This document shows positions 34,309 to 43,443 of a stretch of DNA of 64,000 nt, piece by piece. The stretch is from an uncultured Oscillospiraceae bacterium. GTDB taxonomy: Bacteria > Bacillota > Clostridia > Oscillospirales > Oscillospiraceae. A program made the translations under genes and the position numbers. The notes below the pieces were generated by a model. The model saw only the letters and a program-made list of their open reading frames with translations, was not told where the DNA came from and ran no database searches. Within the stretch, counting starts at the first letter, position 1; each line of letters begins with the position of its first letter. Location: assembly GCA_934589065.1 (NCBI GenBank), contig CAKTNN010000006.1, positions 11,916 through 75,915 on the forward strand. Reading direction: 5' to 3'.

Positions 34309-35376
34309 CTATTTCAGCCTGGTTTCCAGCACTTCTCCCGTTTTTTCGTTCCGCACGATGGTGGCGGTGGCAACGTAGGACATGACCCCGTCCTCCGATA
34401 CGGCCTTTGCCTTGGATTTGGACAGACCGCGGATGGTTTCCAGATCCTGGTCGTAGCCTGCAAGGGCTTCTTCGTCCACGGTGTAAACCGCTACGGTGTA
34501 GGTGGTTTCATCGGAGAGGAACTTTTTGTAGGCGCTTTCTATGGTGGTAACCGTGGTGTCCGGATCCATATCCTCCTGAGAGGCCAGGATCTTAGTCATA
34601 TCCGTATTCTTTTCGTAACGCTCTTCGGCGGTGTATTTTGCGGAAAGGGAAGTGGTCTTGTAGTAGTAATTCAGGTATCCGAAGATGCACCCAACGCCGA
34701 TAACAAACAGGGCAACAAGACCAAGCACCTGCTTTTTCGTAAAACGCAGCTCATTTTTTGCATCGCTGCCGGTGTAGGTCAGGCCCAGGCGGCAGGTGAT
34801 GGGCAGCATGACGGACAGGAACAGGGCCAGCAGGAAGGACTCAATGGGGAACATCAGGATGTTTTTCACGATTCCGGGCAGAGCCATCAGGAAGGTATAC
34901 TGCTTGCCGCCCATGTAGATGGAGTAGTACCACATCATAATGGGGGTTTGCAGCAGTACGTTTATCGCCAGGTTGATGGTAAACCGGCTGAGCATGACCC
35001 GCCCAGTGTTTACCTTAGCCCGGTAGAGGAACAGGGCGAACACCACGGAGCCTGCAACCTCGGTCAGCACAAAAGGCAGAAAATACACCCCGTCAGGCCG
35101 GATGATGTAGCCCAGGATATCGGTAATTACGGCGCAGATCGCGGCAACCACCGGGCCAAAGACCATGGCGCCCAAAGCATTGACAAAGTATGCCGTATTG
35201 ATCCGCAGCGCCGGGGTGATGGGAATGGAAATCTGCTTCATCACCAGCCGGAGGGCAATCATCAGGGCTGCAAATACCAGTGTGTGGGTATCGGTCAGCT
35301 CTGCGGCGGCATCGTGCCAATAGGCCTTGGAAAAGGGATGGGGATAGAGTGTTGTGGATTTTTGTTTGTGGGACAT
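34309..35376 (-). CDS. folT: ECF transporter S component FolT with extra C-terminal domain
   Basis: The N-terminal part (about residues 25-235) is a six-helix ECF substrate-binding component with the FolT-like stretch RINTAYFVNALGAMVFGPVVAA. A THF riboswitch directly upstream identifies the substrate as a folate. Known FolT proteins end near 180 residues, but this one continues with another membrane helix (about 240-258) and a hydrophilic domain of about 100 residues (from KTTSLSAKYTAEE to the end), probably outside the cell. The ATG at 35376 follows AAGGAGG. The ECF ATPases must be encoded elsewhere. Confidence 0.88.
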   Translation of the reverse strand: MSHKQKSTTLYPHPFSKAYWHDAAAELTDTHTLVFAALMIALRLVMKQISIPITPALRINTAYFVNALGAMVFGPVVAAICAVITDILGYIIRPDGVYFLPFVLTEVAGSVVFALFLYRAKVNTGRVMLSRFTINLAINVLLQTPIMMWYYSIYMGGKQYTFLMALPGIVKNILMFPIESFLLALFLSVMLPITCRLGLTYTGSDAKNELRFTKKQVLGLVALFVIGVGCIFGYLNYYYKTTSLSAKYTAEERYEKNTDMTKILASQEDMDPDTTVTTIESAYKKFLSDETTYTVAVYTVDEEALAGYDQDLETIRGLSKSKAKAVSEDGVMSYVATATIVRNEKTGEVLETRLK

Positions 35377-35422
35377 AAAATAACCTCCTTTTTTGCAGCA
35401 GCCGAATGACCCATAACAAGGC

Positions 35423-35456
35423 AAAAGAAAACCCAACGGACATACTTCCGTTGGGG
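35423..35456 (-). terminator. Intrinsic terminator in the folT leader
   Basis: CCCAACGGA and TCCGTTGGG pair around a short loop; on the minus strand the stem is followed by TTTTCTTTTG. It lies between the THF aptamer and the folT start and is the likely expression switch. Confidence 0.85.
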
Positions 35457-35539
35457 AGTGATATTGCCGAGCTTGCCGTAGGCCCTTACCGGTTGCCTAA
35501 CCGAGCATCGTTGCTTCATAAAGGAGGAGTGCCCCAATA

Positions 35540-35645
35540 TGGCGCAGCGGGTGCGGTGATCCCATCGCGGGCGCATAGCCCTTCGTCTGTCACACAACTC
35601 CCCATTCTGACAGCACTTCACGCGGGATCTCCTACTCTGTTCGTC
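35540..35645 (-). promoter_or_regulatory. Tetrahydrofolate (THF) riboswitch upstream of folT
   Basis: Reading the minus strand, the conserved blocks occur in order: AGAGTAGGAGATC, CCGCGTGAAGTG, GAATGGGGAGTTGTGTGACAG, CGAAGGGC, CGCGATGGGATCACC and GCACCCGCTG. This is the arrangement of the folT-associated THF aptamer (GCGTTAAGTG and GAATGGGATG blocks). High folate should favour the downstream terminator and stop import. Confidence 0.92.
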
Positions 35646-35821
35646 ATCAGTATACATGTGCTTTTACAAAAAGTAAAGAAAAATTTTCCTGTTTTCCTAT
35701 TTTTTTATTTTTACGTTCCGTAAAAGGAATTTGGGAAGTTTCACACCAAGGTTTGTTTCGCGGGCTTTCCCCACAGCGGCAGGGTAGAATAGAACTATCT
35801 TTTACCGGGGGAGGAAGGGCA

Positions 35822-36628
35822 ATGCAGTGCCAGAAGCTGAAAACCTATATGGAGACCGGGAGGGTGGTTTTCCTGCCCGTTCGGGGGATAAAGCCCAATC
35901 CGATGCAGCCGCGAAAGGTGTTTAGGCCGGAGGCGCTGGATGAACTGTGCGAATCCATCCGGCAGCATGGCGTGCTGCAGCCCCTGTCCGTGCGCCGCAG
36001 TCAGGGGGGCTACGAGCTCATTGCCGGAGAGCGGCGGCTGCGGGCTGCCACCCAGGCGGGGCTGACGGAGGTGCCCTGCATCATTTTGCAGATGGATGAC
36101 CGGGAGTCGGGGATTGCGGCAATGGTGGAAAACTTGCAGCGGCAGGATCTGGATTTTGTGGAGGAGGCCATGGGCATTGCGGGGTTGATGCGGGCCCAGG
36201 GGCTCAGCCAGGAGCAGACGGCGCGGCTGCTGGGGAAAAGCCAGAGTGCCGTTGCCAACAAGCTGCGGCTACTAAAGCACGGGGAGCGGGTGCTTTCGGC
36301 GCTGCGGGAGGCAGGGCTCACGGAGCGCCATGCCAGGGCCTTGCTGCGGCTGCCCGGGGAAGCGGAAAAAATGGAGGCAATCGGGGAAATATCCCGGCTG
36401 GGGCTCAGTGTCGCGGCATCGGAAAAGTACATCGAAACCCTCCTTTCGGATCGCGCGCCCCGCAGGCGTCAGACAAATATCGGAAGCTTTCTCAACGGCC
36501 TTACGGATGCTCTGGCAAAAATGCAGCAGTCGGGAATTCCGGCAATTACGGAGCGCAGGGAAACGGAAAGCCAAATTGTTTTGACAATTACCATTCCCAA
36601 AGAGAGCCAAAAGCAAAAAAAGCCTTGA
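35822..36628 (+). CDS. ParB/Noc-family DNA-binding protein
   Basis: The 268-residue product has the CTP-binding GERRLRAATQAG box, the ENLQRQDLDFVEEA segment, a helix-turn-helix in the KSQSAVANKLRLLKHG region and a C-terminal dimer domain. The ANKLRLLK segment resembles nucleoid-occlusion protein Noc more than ParB. No parA lies next to it. Noc in other Firmicutes is near the origin; that is not demonstrated here. The ATG follows GGGGGAGGAAGG. Confidence 0.88.
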   Translation: MQCQKLKTYMETGRVVFLPVRGIKPNPMQPRKVFRPEALDELCESIRQHGVLQPLSVRRSQGGYELIAGERRLRAATQAGLTEVPCIILQMDDRESGIAAMVENLQRQDLDFVEEAMGIAGLMRAQGLSQEQTARLLGKSQSAVANKLRLLKHGERVLSALREAGLTERHARALLRLPGEAEKMEAIGEISRLGLSVAASEKYIETLLSDRAPRRRQTNIGSFLNGLTDALAKMQQSGIPAITERRETESQIVLTITIPKESQKQKKP

Positions 36629-36716
36629 CATACCGGCGCTTTTTGCGCATAATACAGATTAGATAAAAAGGCAGATTTTGCCGCTTTTGTCGAAAAATAA
36701 CAAGGGAGAACAGAGT

Positions 36717-38270
36717 ATGAAAAGCACCTGGACAAAGCGGATTGTGACGACGGTCGTCATAGTTCTGATCCTGGTTGTCGCGGCAGGAGCGTTTTTTACA
36801 TTAGACCGGTTTGTGATTGTGGAGGGCCACCTTTATAAGCGGAACGAGCCGGCGCTGGATCTGCGGGAGCGGGAGGTTACCTGCACCGCATACGATAAGC
36901 TGAAGGAAAAGCTTCCCGGCTGCACCATCTTGTGGAATGTCCCCTTCCAGGGAGCTACTTATCAGAGCTTTACCGAAGAGCTGACGGTTACACAGCTGAG
37001 CCAGGAGGACGTGGTGCAGCTGGACTATTTCCCCCAGCTGCAGGTGGTGAACGCCATGGACTGCAAGGACTACGATGCCCTGCTTGCCCTGAAGGAGCGG
37101 CGGCCCAACTGCCGGGTGAACTACCGGGTGGAGATTGGCGGCGTGATGTACAGCTGCAACACCGTTTCCCTGACCCTGACGGAATTCAGCCAGGAGGATG
37201 CTTCCCGGCTGCAGTACCTTACCAAGCTGCAAAAAATCGATGCCAGCGGCTGCACGGAATATGGCCTGCTGCTAAAGCTGAAGCAGGAGCATCCGGAGTG
37301 GAATATCAGCTTCCGGATGATGGTCGGCACCCAGGAGTGCACCACGGAGCAGACGGCGATCCAGGCGGACAATGCTACCTATGAGCAGCTGCAGGGCGCA
37401 ATGGCGGTAATGCCCAAACTGCGCACCGTGGAGCTGCAAAATCCCCAGGCAACGGCCCAGGAGCTATTGCAGCTTCGCCAGGACTACCCCGATGTGGAGC
37501 TTCACTGGTCGCTGGTGTTCGGTGATACGGTGATTCCGGAGGACGCGGAGGAAGTGGATATTTCCGGCGTCCAGGTGGAAAGCGTGGAACAGGCAAAGGC
37601 TTATGCGGCAATGTTCCCCAATATTACCAAGCTCATCATGACCGACTGCGGTCTGGACAACGAGACGATGGCCCAGTTCCGGGAAGAGATGCGGGACGCA
37701 TATAAAGTGGTTTGGACGGTGTACCTTGGCTCCATTGCCAAGGCCCGGACGGATGATGTGAAGTTTATGCCCCTGACCCAGGGAGACGGCTATTTCCGGG
37801 ACTGGAACGCAGTGGATATCAAATACTGCGAAGATATGGTAGCCATCGATATCGGGCACTCCCGGGTGCGGAATATCGACTGGGTGGCCTATATGCCCCA
37901 CCTGAAATACCTGATTCTGGCGGATACGGACGTGCGCAGGCTGGACGGCATTGAAAACTGCAAGGAGCTTGTGTGGCTGGAGCTGAGCTGGTGCGCCATC
38001 GAGTCCTACGAGCCTCTGGTTGGCTGCACGGCGCTGGAGGATCTGAACCTGAGCCGCACCTTTGCGGATCCGGAGCCTCTCTACCAGATGACCTGGCTGA
38101 AAAACCTTTGGGTTATGGAGCGAGGGGACGCAGTCACCTACCAGCTGACCCAGGCCCTGCCGGATACCCACGTGGTGGGCGGAGCACACGATGCCATCAG
38201 CTACGGCTGGCGAAAGCTGCCCAACTACTTCAAGATGCGCGACGCGCTGGATATGTACTACATGGATTGA
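36717..38270 (+). CDS. Membrane-anchored repeat protein with leucine-rich-repeat-like C-terminus
   Basis: The 517-residue product has one N-terminal membrane helix (about residues 8-27), then four or five imperfect units of about 65-75 residues, each with a conserved block such as LKEKLPGCTILWNVPF, LKERRPNCRVNYRVEI, LKQEHPEWNISFRMMV and LRQDYPDVELHWSLVF. From about residue 365 a short leucine-rich-repeat stretch follows (LKYLILADTDVRRLDGIENCKELVWLELS). It is probably extracellular. The function is unknown. It may be co-transcribed with the ParB-like gene, 88 bases upstream. Confidence 0.7.
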   Translation: MKSTWTKRIVTTVVIVLILVVAAGAFFTLDRFVIVEGHLYKRNEPALDLREREVTCTAYDKLKEKLPGCTILWNVPFQGATYQSFTEELTVTQLSQEDVVQLDYFPQLQVVNAMDCKDYDALLALKERRPNCRVNYRVEIGGVMYSCNTVSLTLTEFSQEDASRLQYLTKLQKIDASGCTEYGLLLKLKQEHPEWNISFRMMVGTQECTTEQTAIQADNATYEQLQGAMAVMPKLRTVELQNPQATAQELLQLRQDYPDVELHWSLVFGDTVIPEDAEEVDISGVQVESVEQAKAYAAMFPNITKLIMTDCGLDNETMAQFREEMRDAYKVVWTVYLGSIAKARTDDVKFMPLTQGDGYFRDWNAVDIKYCEDMVAIDIGHSRVRNIDWVAYMPHLKYLILADTDVRRLDGIENCKELVWLELSWCAIESYEPLVGCTALEDLNLSRTFADPEPLYQMTWLKNLWVMERGDAVTYQLTQALPDTHVVGGAHDAISYGWRKLPNYFKMRDALDMYYMD

Positions 38271-38347
38271 TTCGGCATAGAGATTTCCTGACCGGAATGG
38301 CTGCTATGGTTGGGAATCCTCGAAGAAAAGCCGATGCTGAAAAGAAT

Positions 38348-38410
38348 ATGCTCCCTTTATGCTTTACGGTGCCTGCCTGTTCACCGCATTTCATAAAGGG
38401 AGCATTTTTG
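38348..38410 (+). terminator. Terminator after the repeat protein gene
   Basis: ATGCTCCCTTTATG and CATAAAGGGAGCAT form a 14-bp stem with a 30-base loop, followed by TTTTTG on the plus strand. Confidence 0.75.
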
Positions 38411-38504
38411 CGCGATTTTTCATACTGCCACTTTGGCTGCTGTAGGATCCCTGCGCCTGCAGCCTGGGCCGCCCGGAAGAAGGCAGCCAGAGAGCGGCGG
38501 GGAT

Positions 38505-39653
38505 TTACCGGTCAAACTGGGGTTCGGAACACACAAGAGAGCCATCCTCCGGATTCCTGGAGAAACGCTTCAGGAAGGGCCAAGCCAAATCCATCATGTT
38601 GACGGGCTCGAAGTGGGGCATGTCTTCAATGAAAACATAGCGTATGCTGTCGATACCCTCCGCATCGGTGTAGTCCAGACAGTAATGCTTTTTGCCTGCC
38701 CATTCCCAGACCTTGGAGCGCTGGGCTTTCATGCCAATGCGCTTTTCGGCGGGGGTGCCCTGAGCCTGTACATAGACCCGATTCTCCTCTGCGGAATAGT
38801 AGGGGATATGATTTATCCGGAAAATCCGGTTAATCCAGCGCATTTTTCCTTCAGCGCAAAGCAGCTTTTCGATGAAGGGAGAGGTTGGATGATCCAGGGG
38901 ATTGGTGCTGTAGAAGGGAGTGTGATTGCCCTTGTCGGACAGACATCCCACTGCAATCATAGGCATTTTGTATTTTTCGGCGTTTACGATTTCCTTTTCG
39001 TCATCAATCAGGTTAAAGGGAACGCCTGCCCCGATGAGCATGCCGGCGAAGATTTCCGGATGCCGCAGGCATACCCGGACGGAGCGGTCGCTGCCGGCAG
39101 AGTACCCGGTGGCATAGACTCTGGAGCGATCTACAGGGTAGTGCGCCACCAGATAGTTGTAAAGATTCATGATGGGCTCGGCATCGTGATCCTCCGGCAT
39201 AGCCAGGATGAATTCTTCCTCGGCAGCTTTCCGGGCATAACCGGTGGATTCAGCCAGAAAAATGGGCTCGCCGGAGAATTCACCGGCGTCACCGCCGTGC
39301 AGGCCAAATACCAGGGGGTATTTCCGGTTGGCGTTTTCCGGCAGCTCCGAGGAAACGGGAGTAAAAATAGTCCACATATTCCATTTTTGGGGGCCGCCGC
39401 AAACCATTTTCTTTTTCAGTCCCTTTTTTCTCCAATATTCCAGAACCTTGGGATCCATGGGATCAGTGCTCAGGAAAAAAGGCTCCATTCCATCGATGAT
39501 TTTTTGACCGTACTCGCTGCAAATCAACCGGTTTACGTCAAAGCTTTTATTGCCGGAAAAAATCAGTCCTTCTTTCAGGGTGTGCGGCTGCCGATCCTGC
39601 TCCTTTGGGGCAACCAAAGTGTCCCATCTGCGGTCGTATGCTGTTGCGTCCAT
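38505..39653 (-). CDS. Alpha/beta hydrolase (esterase, PHB-depolymerase/feruloyl-esterase-like)
   Basis: The 382-residue product has an oxyanion region (YPLVFGLHGGDAGEF) and nucleophile elbow GYSAGSD (near residue 180), then a likely His in MPHFEP close to the C-terminus. No signal peptide is visible, so it should be cytoplasmic. It is divergent from the peptide-type ABC operon, which suggests that it hydrolyses an ester or amide taken up by that transporter. The substrate is not known. Confidence 0.8.
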   Translation of the reverse strand: MDATAYDRRWDTLVAPKEQDRQPHTLKEGLIFSGNKSFDVNRLICSEYGQKIIDGMEPFFLSTDPMDPKVLEYWRKKGLKKKMVCGGPQKWNMWTIFTPVSSELPENANRKYPLVFGLHGGDAGEFSGEPIFLAESTGYARKAAEEEFILAMPEDHDAEPIMNLYNYLVAHYPVDRSRVYATGYSAGSDRSVRVCLRHPEIFAGMLIGAGVPFNLIDDEKEIVNAEKYKMPMIAVGCLSDKGNHTPFYSTNPLDHPTSPFIEKLLCAEGKMRWINRIFRINHIPYYSAEENRVYVQAQGTPAEKRIGMKAQRSKVWEWAGKKHYCLDYTDAEGIDSIRYVFIEDMPHFEPVNMMDLAWPFLKRFSRNPEDGSLVCSEPQFDR

Positions 39654-39683
39654 GTATGAATCCTCCGTTCGTTTTGTCGGTTA

Positions 39684-39762
39684 TGCAATAAAATTGCATT
39701 AATGTGTGAGAAAGTATTGAACGAGCCATCCATACAATAACATAAATGTGTGAGAAATGTCA
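39684..39762 (-). promoter_or_regulatory. Regulatory region of the esterase gene
   Basis: Two identical 13-mers AATGTGTGAGAAA (39701-39713 and 39745-39757) are spaced 44 bases apart, about four helical turns. A palindrome TGCAAT-AAA-ATTGCA (39684-39698) lies closer to the gene. On the minus strand TTGACA at about 39757-39762 and TATTGT about 18 bases on form a plausible promoter that overlaps one of the repeats. Confidence 0.5.
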
Positions 39763-39799
39763 ATAAAAATCCTGCTTGATTTTTAATTATTTTGCATAC

Positions 39800-39850
39800 T
39801 TGACAAAAAACGATGAATGCTATATAAATGAAGCAAGGCAAACGATTGCC
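39800..39850 (+). promoter_or_regulatory. Promoter and LacI-type operator of the peptide-type ABC operon
   Basis: TTGACA (39800-39805) and TATAAA (39823-39828) have 17-base spacing. GGCAAACGATTGCC (39837-39850) is a LacI-family-type palindrome placed at the expected transcription start. The LacI gene at the end of the same operon is the obvious candidate to bind it. Confidence 0.75.
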
Positions 39851-39879
39851 TAACAAAACCAAATTATAGGAGGATAAAA

Positions 39880-41502
39880 ATGAAACGGAAACTAGTTTGC
39901 TGCCTGCTTTGTGCAGCAATGTTGCTGGGCCTGCTTGCCGGCTGTGGCAGCAAGACCGAAACGAACACTACCCCTGCCAACAATGAAGGACAGTCCAGCA
40001 ACGGATCCGACAACTCTGCGGCTGCACCTCAAGGAAAGACAAACCTGCGTGTTGCCGTGAACATGGACGCTCCCGGCTTTGATCCTTACACTTCCGGCTA
40101 CAATATTTCTTCCGCGCTCATCTGCCGGAATGTGTATGAAACCCTTCTGAATCTGGATGCTGCAGGCAATCTGTATGCCGGTTTGGCGACTGACTGGCAG
40201 TGGGGTGCAGACAATATGTCTGTCATCCTGACGCTGCGTCAGGGTGTCAAGTTTACCAATGGAGAAGATCTCAATGCGGATGTGGTAATTTTCTCCCTTC
40301 GGGATTACAGGGGCAAGACCGCTGTGGGCGGCGAGGGTGAATCCCTGTTTGACTTCGACAATATGAAGAAGCTGGACGATTACAAGGTAGAAATTCCGCT
40401 TAAGCGCGCCGGCTCCGATGCCTTTATTACCCTGACCGACCAGATGTACTCCATTTGCTCCAAGAAGGCTGCTGAGGAGCTGGGGGATGACTACCCCAAC
40501 AACCCCGTTGGCACCGGCCCGTTCAAGTTCGTCTCTTTCACCTCCGGTGTTGGCACCAAGATGGAGGCCAATGAGGACTACTGGGGCGGCGCACCTGCCA
40601 TTAAAACCGTAGAAACCGTTCTCATTGCCGAAGGATCTCAGGCCGAGATTGAGCTGGAAAATGGAAACATTGACTGGGTTACCGGCCCTGATACGATGGA
40701 TATCTCCCGCATTCAGAGCGGCTCTGTTTCCGGCCTGAAGACCATGGAGCTGCCCTCCGCACTGGTAAAGAATCTCTGGTTCAACTTCCGCAGTGAGCCC
40801 ATGCGGGATGTCAACGTGCGTAAAGCCATCAGCTGCGCCATTGACAAGGAAGCCATTATTGCCGTTGCTTACGGCGGCTCCGCCACTGTTGCCAACCAGA
40901 AGATTGCCAATAACAACGGTGCATACGATCCTTCCTACGATGAGAATCCGATGTATCCTTACGATATTGAGCTGGCAAAGGAATACCTGTCCAAGTCTGC
41001 ATATCCCAATGGCCTGAAGTTGACCATTTACTCCGATACGACCCCCACGGAGGTTCATATCCTGGAGTGCGTAAAGAATGACCTTTCCAAGATCGGTATT
41101 GATGTCGAGATTTTTAATCTGGACAGCAATGTTGCCGTACCCACTTTGATTGCCGGTGAAGAGGACGATATGTATGCCGCCATTGGCTGCACCTCCGTCG
41201 GTTATGCTCCCGGATACCTGAAGAACTGCAGCCCCGACATGGTTCCCAACTGGGGCGCATGGACTCTGGTGGAGTGTGACGAAGCAATTAACGATCTGTA
41301 TGTTAAGTCTTTGGCTACTACCGATGTGGACGAGTGCAACCGCCTGGTCAAGGAAGCCATTCGTCTGGAGATGGAGAACGCCATGGCTGTGCCGATGTGC
41401 TACCCCATCAACTACATGACCTGCAGCGAAAAGCTTCAGGGTGTGACCATCAACGGCGGCAACTGCACGTTCCTGCTGGCAGATGCCTACTTTGACGCTT
41501 GA
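39880..41502 (+). CDS. Peptide/nickel-type ABC transporter substrate-binding lipoprotein
   Basis: The 540-residue product has a lipobox (LLAGC, about residues 19-23), a Ser/Asn-rich linker and the solute-binding family 5 fold (VAVNMDAPGFDPYTSGY, LRQGVKFTNGEDLNADVVIFS, VRKAISCAIDKEAI). Family members bind oligopeptides but also other small molecules. It is first in a transporter operon under a LacI-type operator. A strong hairpin directly after the gene may keep this part of the mRNA more abundant. Confidence 0.9.
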   Translation: MKRKLVCCLLCAAMLLGLLAGCGSKTETNTTPANNEGQSSNGSDNSAAAPQGKTNLRVAVNMDAPGFDPYTSGYNISSALICRNVYETLLNLDAAGNLYAGLATDWQWGADNMSVILTLRQGVKFTNGEDLNADVVIFSLRDYRGKTAVGGEGESLFDFDNMKKLDDYKVEIPLKRAGSDAFITLTDQMYSICSKKAAEELGDDYPNNPVGTGPFKFVSFTSGVGTKMEANEDYWGGAPAIKTVETVLIAEGSQAEIELENGNIDWVTGPDTMDISRIQSGSVSGLKTMELPSALVKNLWFNFRSEPMRDVNVRKAISCAIDKEAIIAVAYGGSATVANQKIANNNGAYDPSYDENPMYPYDIELAKEYLSKSAYPNGLKLTIYSDTTPTEVHILECVKNDLSKIGIDVEIFNLDSNVAVPTLIAGEEDDMYAAIGCTSVGYAPGYLKNCSPDMVPNWGAWTLVECDEAINDLYVKSLATTDVDECNRLVKEAIRLEMENAMAVPMCYPINYMTCSEKLQGVTINGGNCTFLLADAYFDA

Positions 41503-41525
41503 TACGACTCCTGCATAATTTCTGC

Positions 41526-41555
41526 TTGTGCTGTGGGGAAAACCCCACAGCACAA
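41526..41555 (+). other. Intercistronic hairpin after the binding-protein gene
   Basis: TTGTGCTGTGGGG and CCCCACAGCACAA form a perfect 13-bp stem with an AAAA loop. No T-run follows, so it is more likely an mRNA-stabilising hairpin than a terminator. Confidence 0.65.
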
Positions 41556-41605
41556 ATCTTCAAAAGACTGTAGAGCAGTGTTAAACACACATGATAGGAG
41601 ACAAT

Positions 41606-42580
41606 ATGACTAGGTACATCTTAAAGAGAATCGGAATGATGGTCTTCGTCATTTTTGGCGTTCTCCTGTTCATCTTTGTCCTTTTGTATCTGACCCCGGG
41701 CGACCCTGCACGGCAGGTTTTGGGGCTCACTGCAACGGATGAGCAGATTGAAGCGCAGAGGCACATTATGGGCCTTGATCAACCGTTTTTTAAACAATTC
41801 GGCGATTATCTGTATAACCTGATTTTCCGGTTTGACATGGGCACGTCCTATAAAACAAACCTGAGCGTCATGGATGAAATCGCAAAGCGCGTCCCCGTAA
41901 CGCTGCTGATCGGACTGCTGGGCGTTTTGCTGAGTCTGCTGATCGGTATTCCGCTGGGCATCCTCTCGGCGGTGAAGCAGTATAGTCTGGTGGATAATGC
42001 GGCGAATGTATTTGCGGTCATCTTTACATCCATGCCGTCGTTTTGGTTCGCACTGGAGCTGTCTCTGGTGTTTGCCTGGCGGCTGAAGGTATTGCCTGCT
42101 ACCGGTTTTGATGGCTTTAAGTCCATTATTCTTCCGGCGGTGACCTTGGGACTTGGCGGTGCGGCTGCCAATTTCCGTATGTCCCGCTCCACGGTTCTGG
42201 ATGAAATCCGGAAGGACTATGTACGGACAGCCCGGGCCAAGGGCACCAAAGAAAGCAGAGTGATCATACATCACGCGGTTAAAAATGCAATGATCCCCAT
42301 TATCACCCAGGTCGGCAATGGTATCGGCGGCATCCTGGGCGGCGCTGTGGTTGTGGAAAATGTGTTTTCCATCCCCGGCATGGGAACTTACCTCCTGGGA
42401 GCAATCAACGCACGGGACTACCCCATCATTCGGGGCGGTGTGCTGGTGATCTGCGTGTTTGTATCCCTGTGCAATCTGTTGACGGATATCTGTTCTGCCT
42501 ATATTGATCCCAGAATCAAGTCCTATTACAAGAAAATGGGTGGAAAATCCAAGAAGAAAAAGGTGGGGGAGGCAGCATGA
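41606..42580 (+). CDS. Peptide-type ABC transporter permease, DppB type
   Basis: The 324-residue product has six membrane segments, an N-terminal helix (MTRYILKRIGMMVF), the LTPGDPARQVLG segment typical of DppB and the EAA loop RTARAKGTKESRVIIHHAV. The start follows ATAGGAGAC. It overlaps the next permease by four bases. Confidence 0.92.
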   Translation: MTRYILKRIGMMVFVIFGVLLFIFVLLYLTPGDPARQVLGLTATDEQIEAQRHIMGLDQPFFKQFGDYLYNLIFRFDMGTSYKTNLSVMDEIAKRVPVTLLIGLLGVLLSLLIGIPLGILSAVKQYSLVDNAANVFAVIFTSMPSFWFALELSLVFAWRLKVLPATGFDGFKSIILPAVTLGLGGAAANFRMSRSTVLDEIRKDYVRTARAKGTKESRVIIHHAVKNAMIPIITQVGNGIGGILGGAVVVENVFSIPGMGTYLLGAINARDYPIIRGGVLVICVFVSLCNLLTDICSAYIDPRIKSYYKKMGGKSKKKKVGEAA

Positions 42581-43440
42581 AAAGCAAGAAACACGTTGAC
42601 ACAGACCTAACCAGATTCTGGAGAAGGTATCGCCGCAATCGGCTGGCAGTATTCGGACTGTGCTTTCTGTGTGTTTTAACGCTCTGCGCGGTGTTTGCCA
42701 ACGTAATTGCACCGGAGGGTTACGATGTACAGAATTACAGGATTCAGTTCACCAAGCCCAACTGGGAGCACCTGATGGGAACGGATTACCTGGGGCGGGA
42801 CAATCTGGTGCGTATGATTTACGGCGCCAGGATCTCCCTGTCCATTGGAGTGAGCACTACGGTGCTCGGTACTGCCATTGCAGTATTCATTGGAATGATG
42901 GCGGGCTTTTATGGTGGAAAGGCCGATAATGTCCTGATGCGGATCATGGATGTCTTCCTGTCCATTCCCTCCATTCTGCTGTCCATTGTGCTGGCAGCCG
43001 TTTTTGGCGGCGGCGTAGTCTCCATGATTTTTGCGTTGTCCCTGGGCGCAATCCCCGGGGTCTCCCGGTTGGTTCGGGCTATGGTAATCTCCGAGCGGGA
43101 CAAAGAATACATCGAGGTTGCCAGAACCTCCAGAGCAAGCGATTTTCGGATTATGTTCCGGTACATTCTACCCAACATCTCCTCTTCGCTCATTGTCCTG
43201 TTTACCATGGGCGTGGCTGGCGGCATCCTGAATGCTTCCACCCTGAGCTTTTTGGGGCTGGGCGCTCAGGCCCCCATGCCGGAATGGGGAAAAATGCTCT
43301 CTGAAGGACGCAACTACATCCGGGACTACCCATATTTGGTGCTGGCGCCGGGCATGGTGATCATGCTTACCGTTTTCTCCCTGAATATGATCGGTGATGG
43401 CCTGCGGGATGCATTGGATCCCCGCCTGAAAGGTAGGTAA
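42577..43440 (+). CDS. Peptide-type ABC transporter permease, DppC type
   Basis: The 287-residue product shows the DppC pattern HLMGTDYLGRDNLVRMIYGARISL and the EAA loop EVARTSRASDFRIMFRYILP. It pairs with the DppB-type permease upstream. Confidence 0.92.
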   Translation: MKSKKHVDTDLTRFWRRYRRNRLAVFGLCFLCVLTLCAVFANVIAPEGYDVQNYRIQFTKPNWEHLMGTDYLGRDNLVRMIYGARISLSIGVSTTVLGTAIAVFIGMMAGFYGGKADNVLMRIMDVFLSIPSILLSIVLAAVFGGGVVSMIFALSLGAIPGVSRLVRAMVISERDKEYIEVARTSRASDFRIMFRYILPNISSSLIVLFTMGVAGGILNASTLSFLGLGAQAPMPEWGKMLSEGRNYIRDYPYLVLAPGMVIMLTVFSLNMIGDGLRDALDPRLKGR

Positions 43441-43443
43441 GCT

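Noticed and set aside
39892..41553. Long open frame (553 codons, minus strand) opposite the peptide-binding-protein gene
   Set aside because: The plus-strand gene has a lipobox, family motifs, promoter and operator. The minus frame has none and is a mirror artefact.
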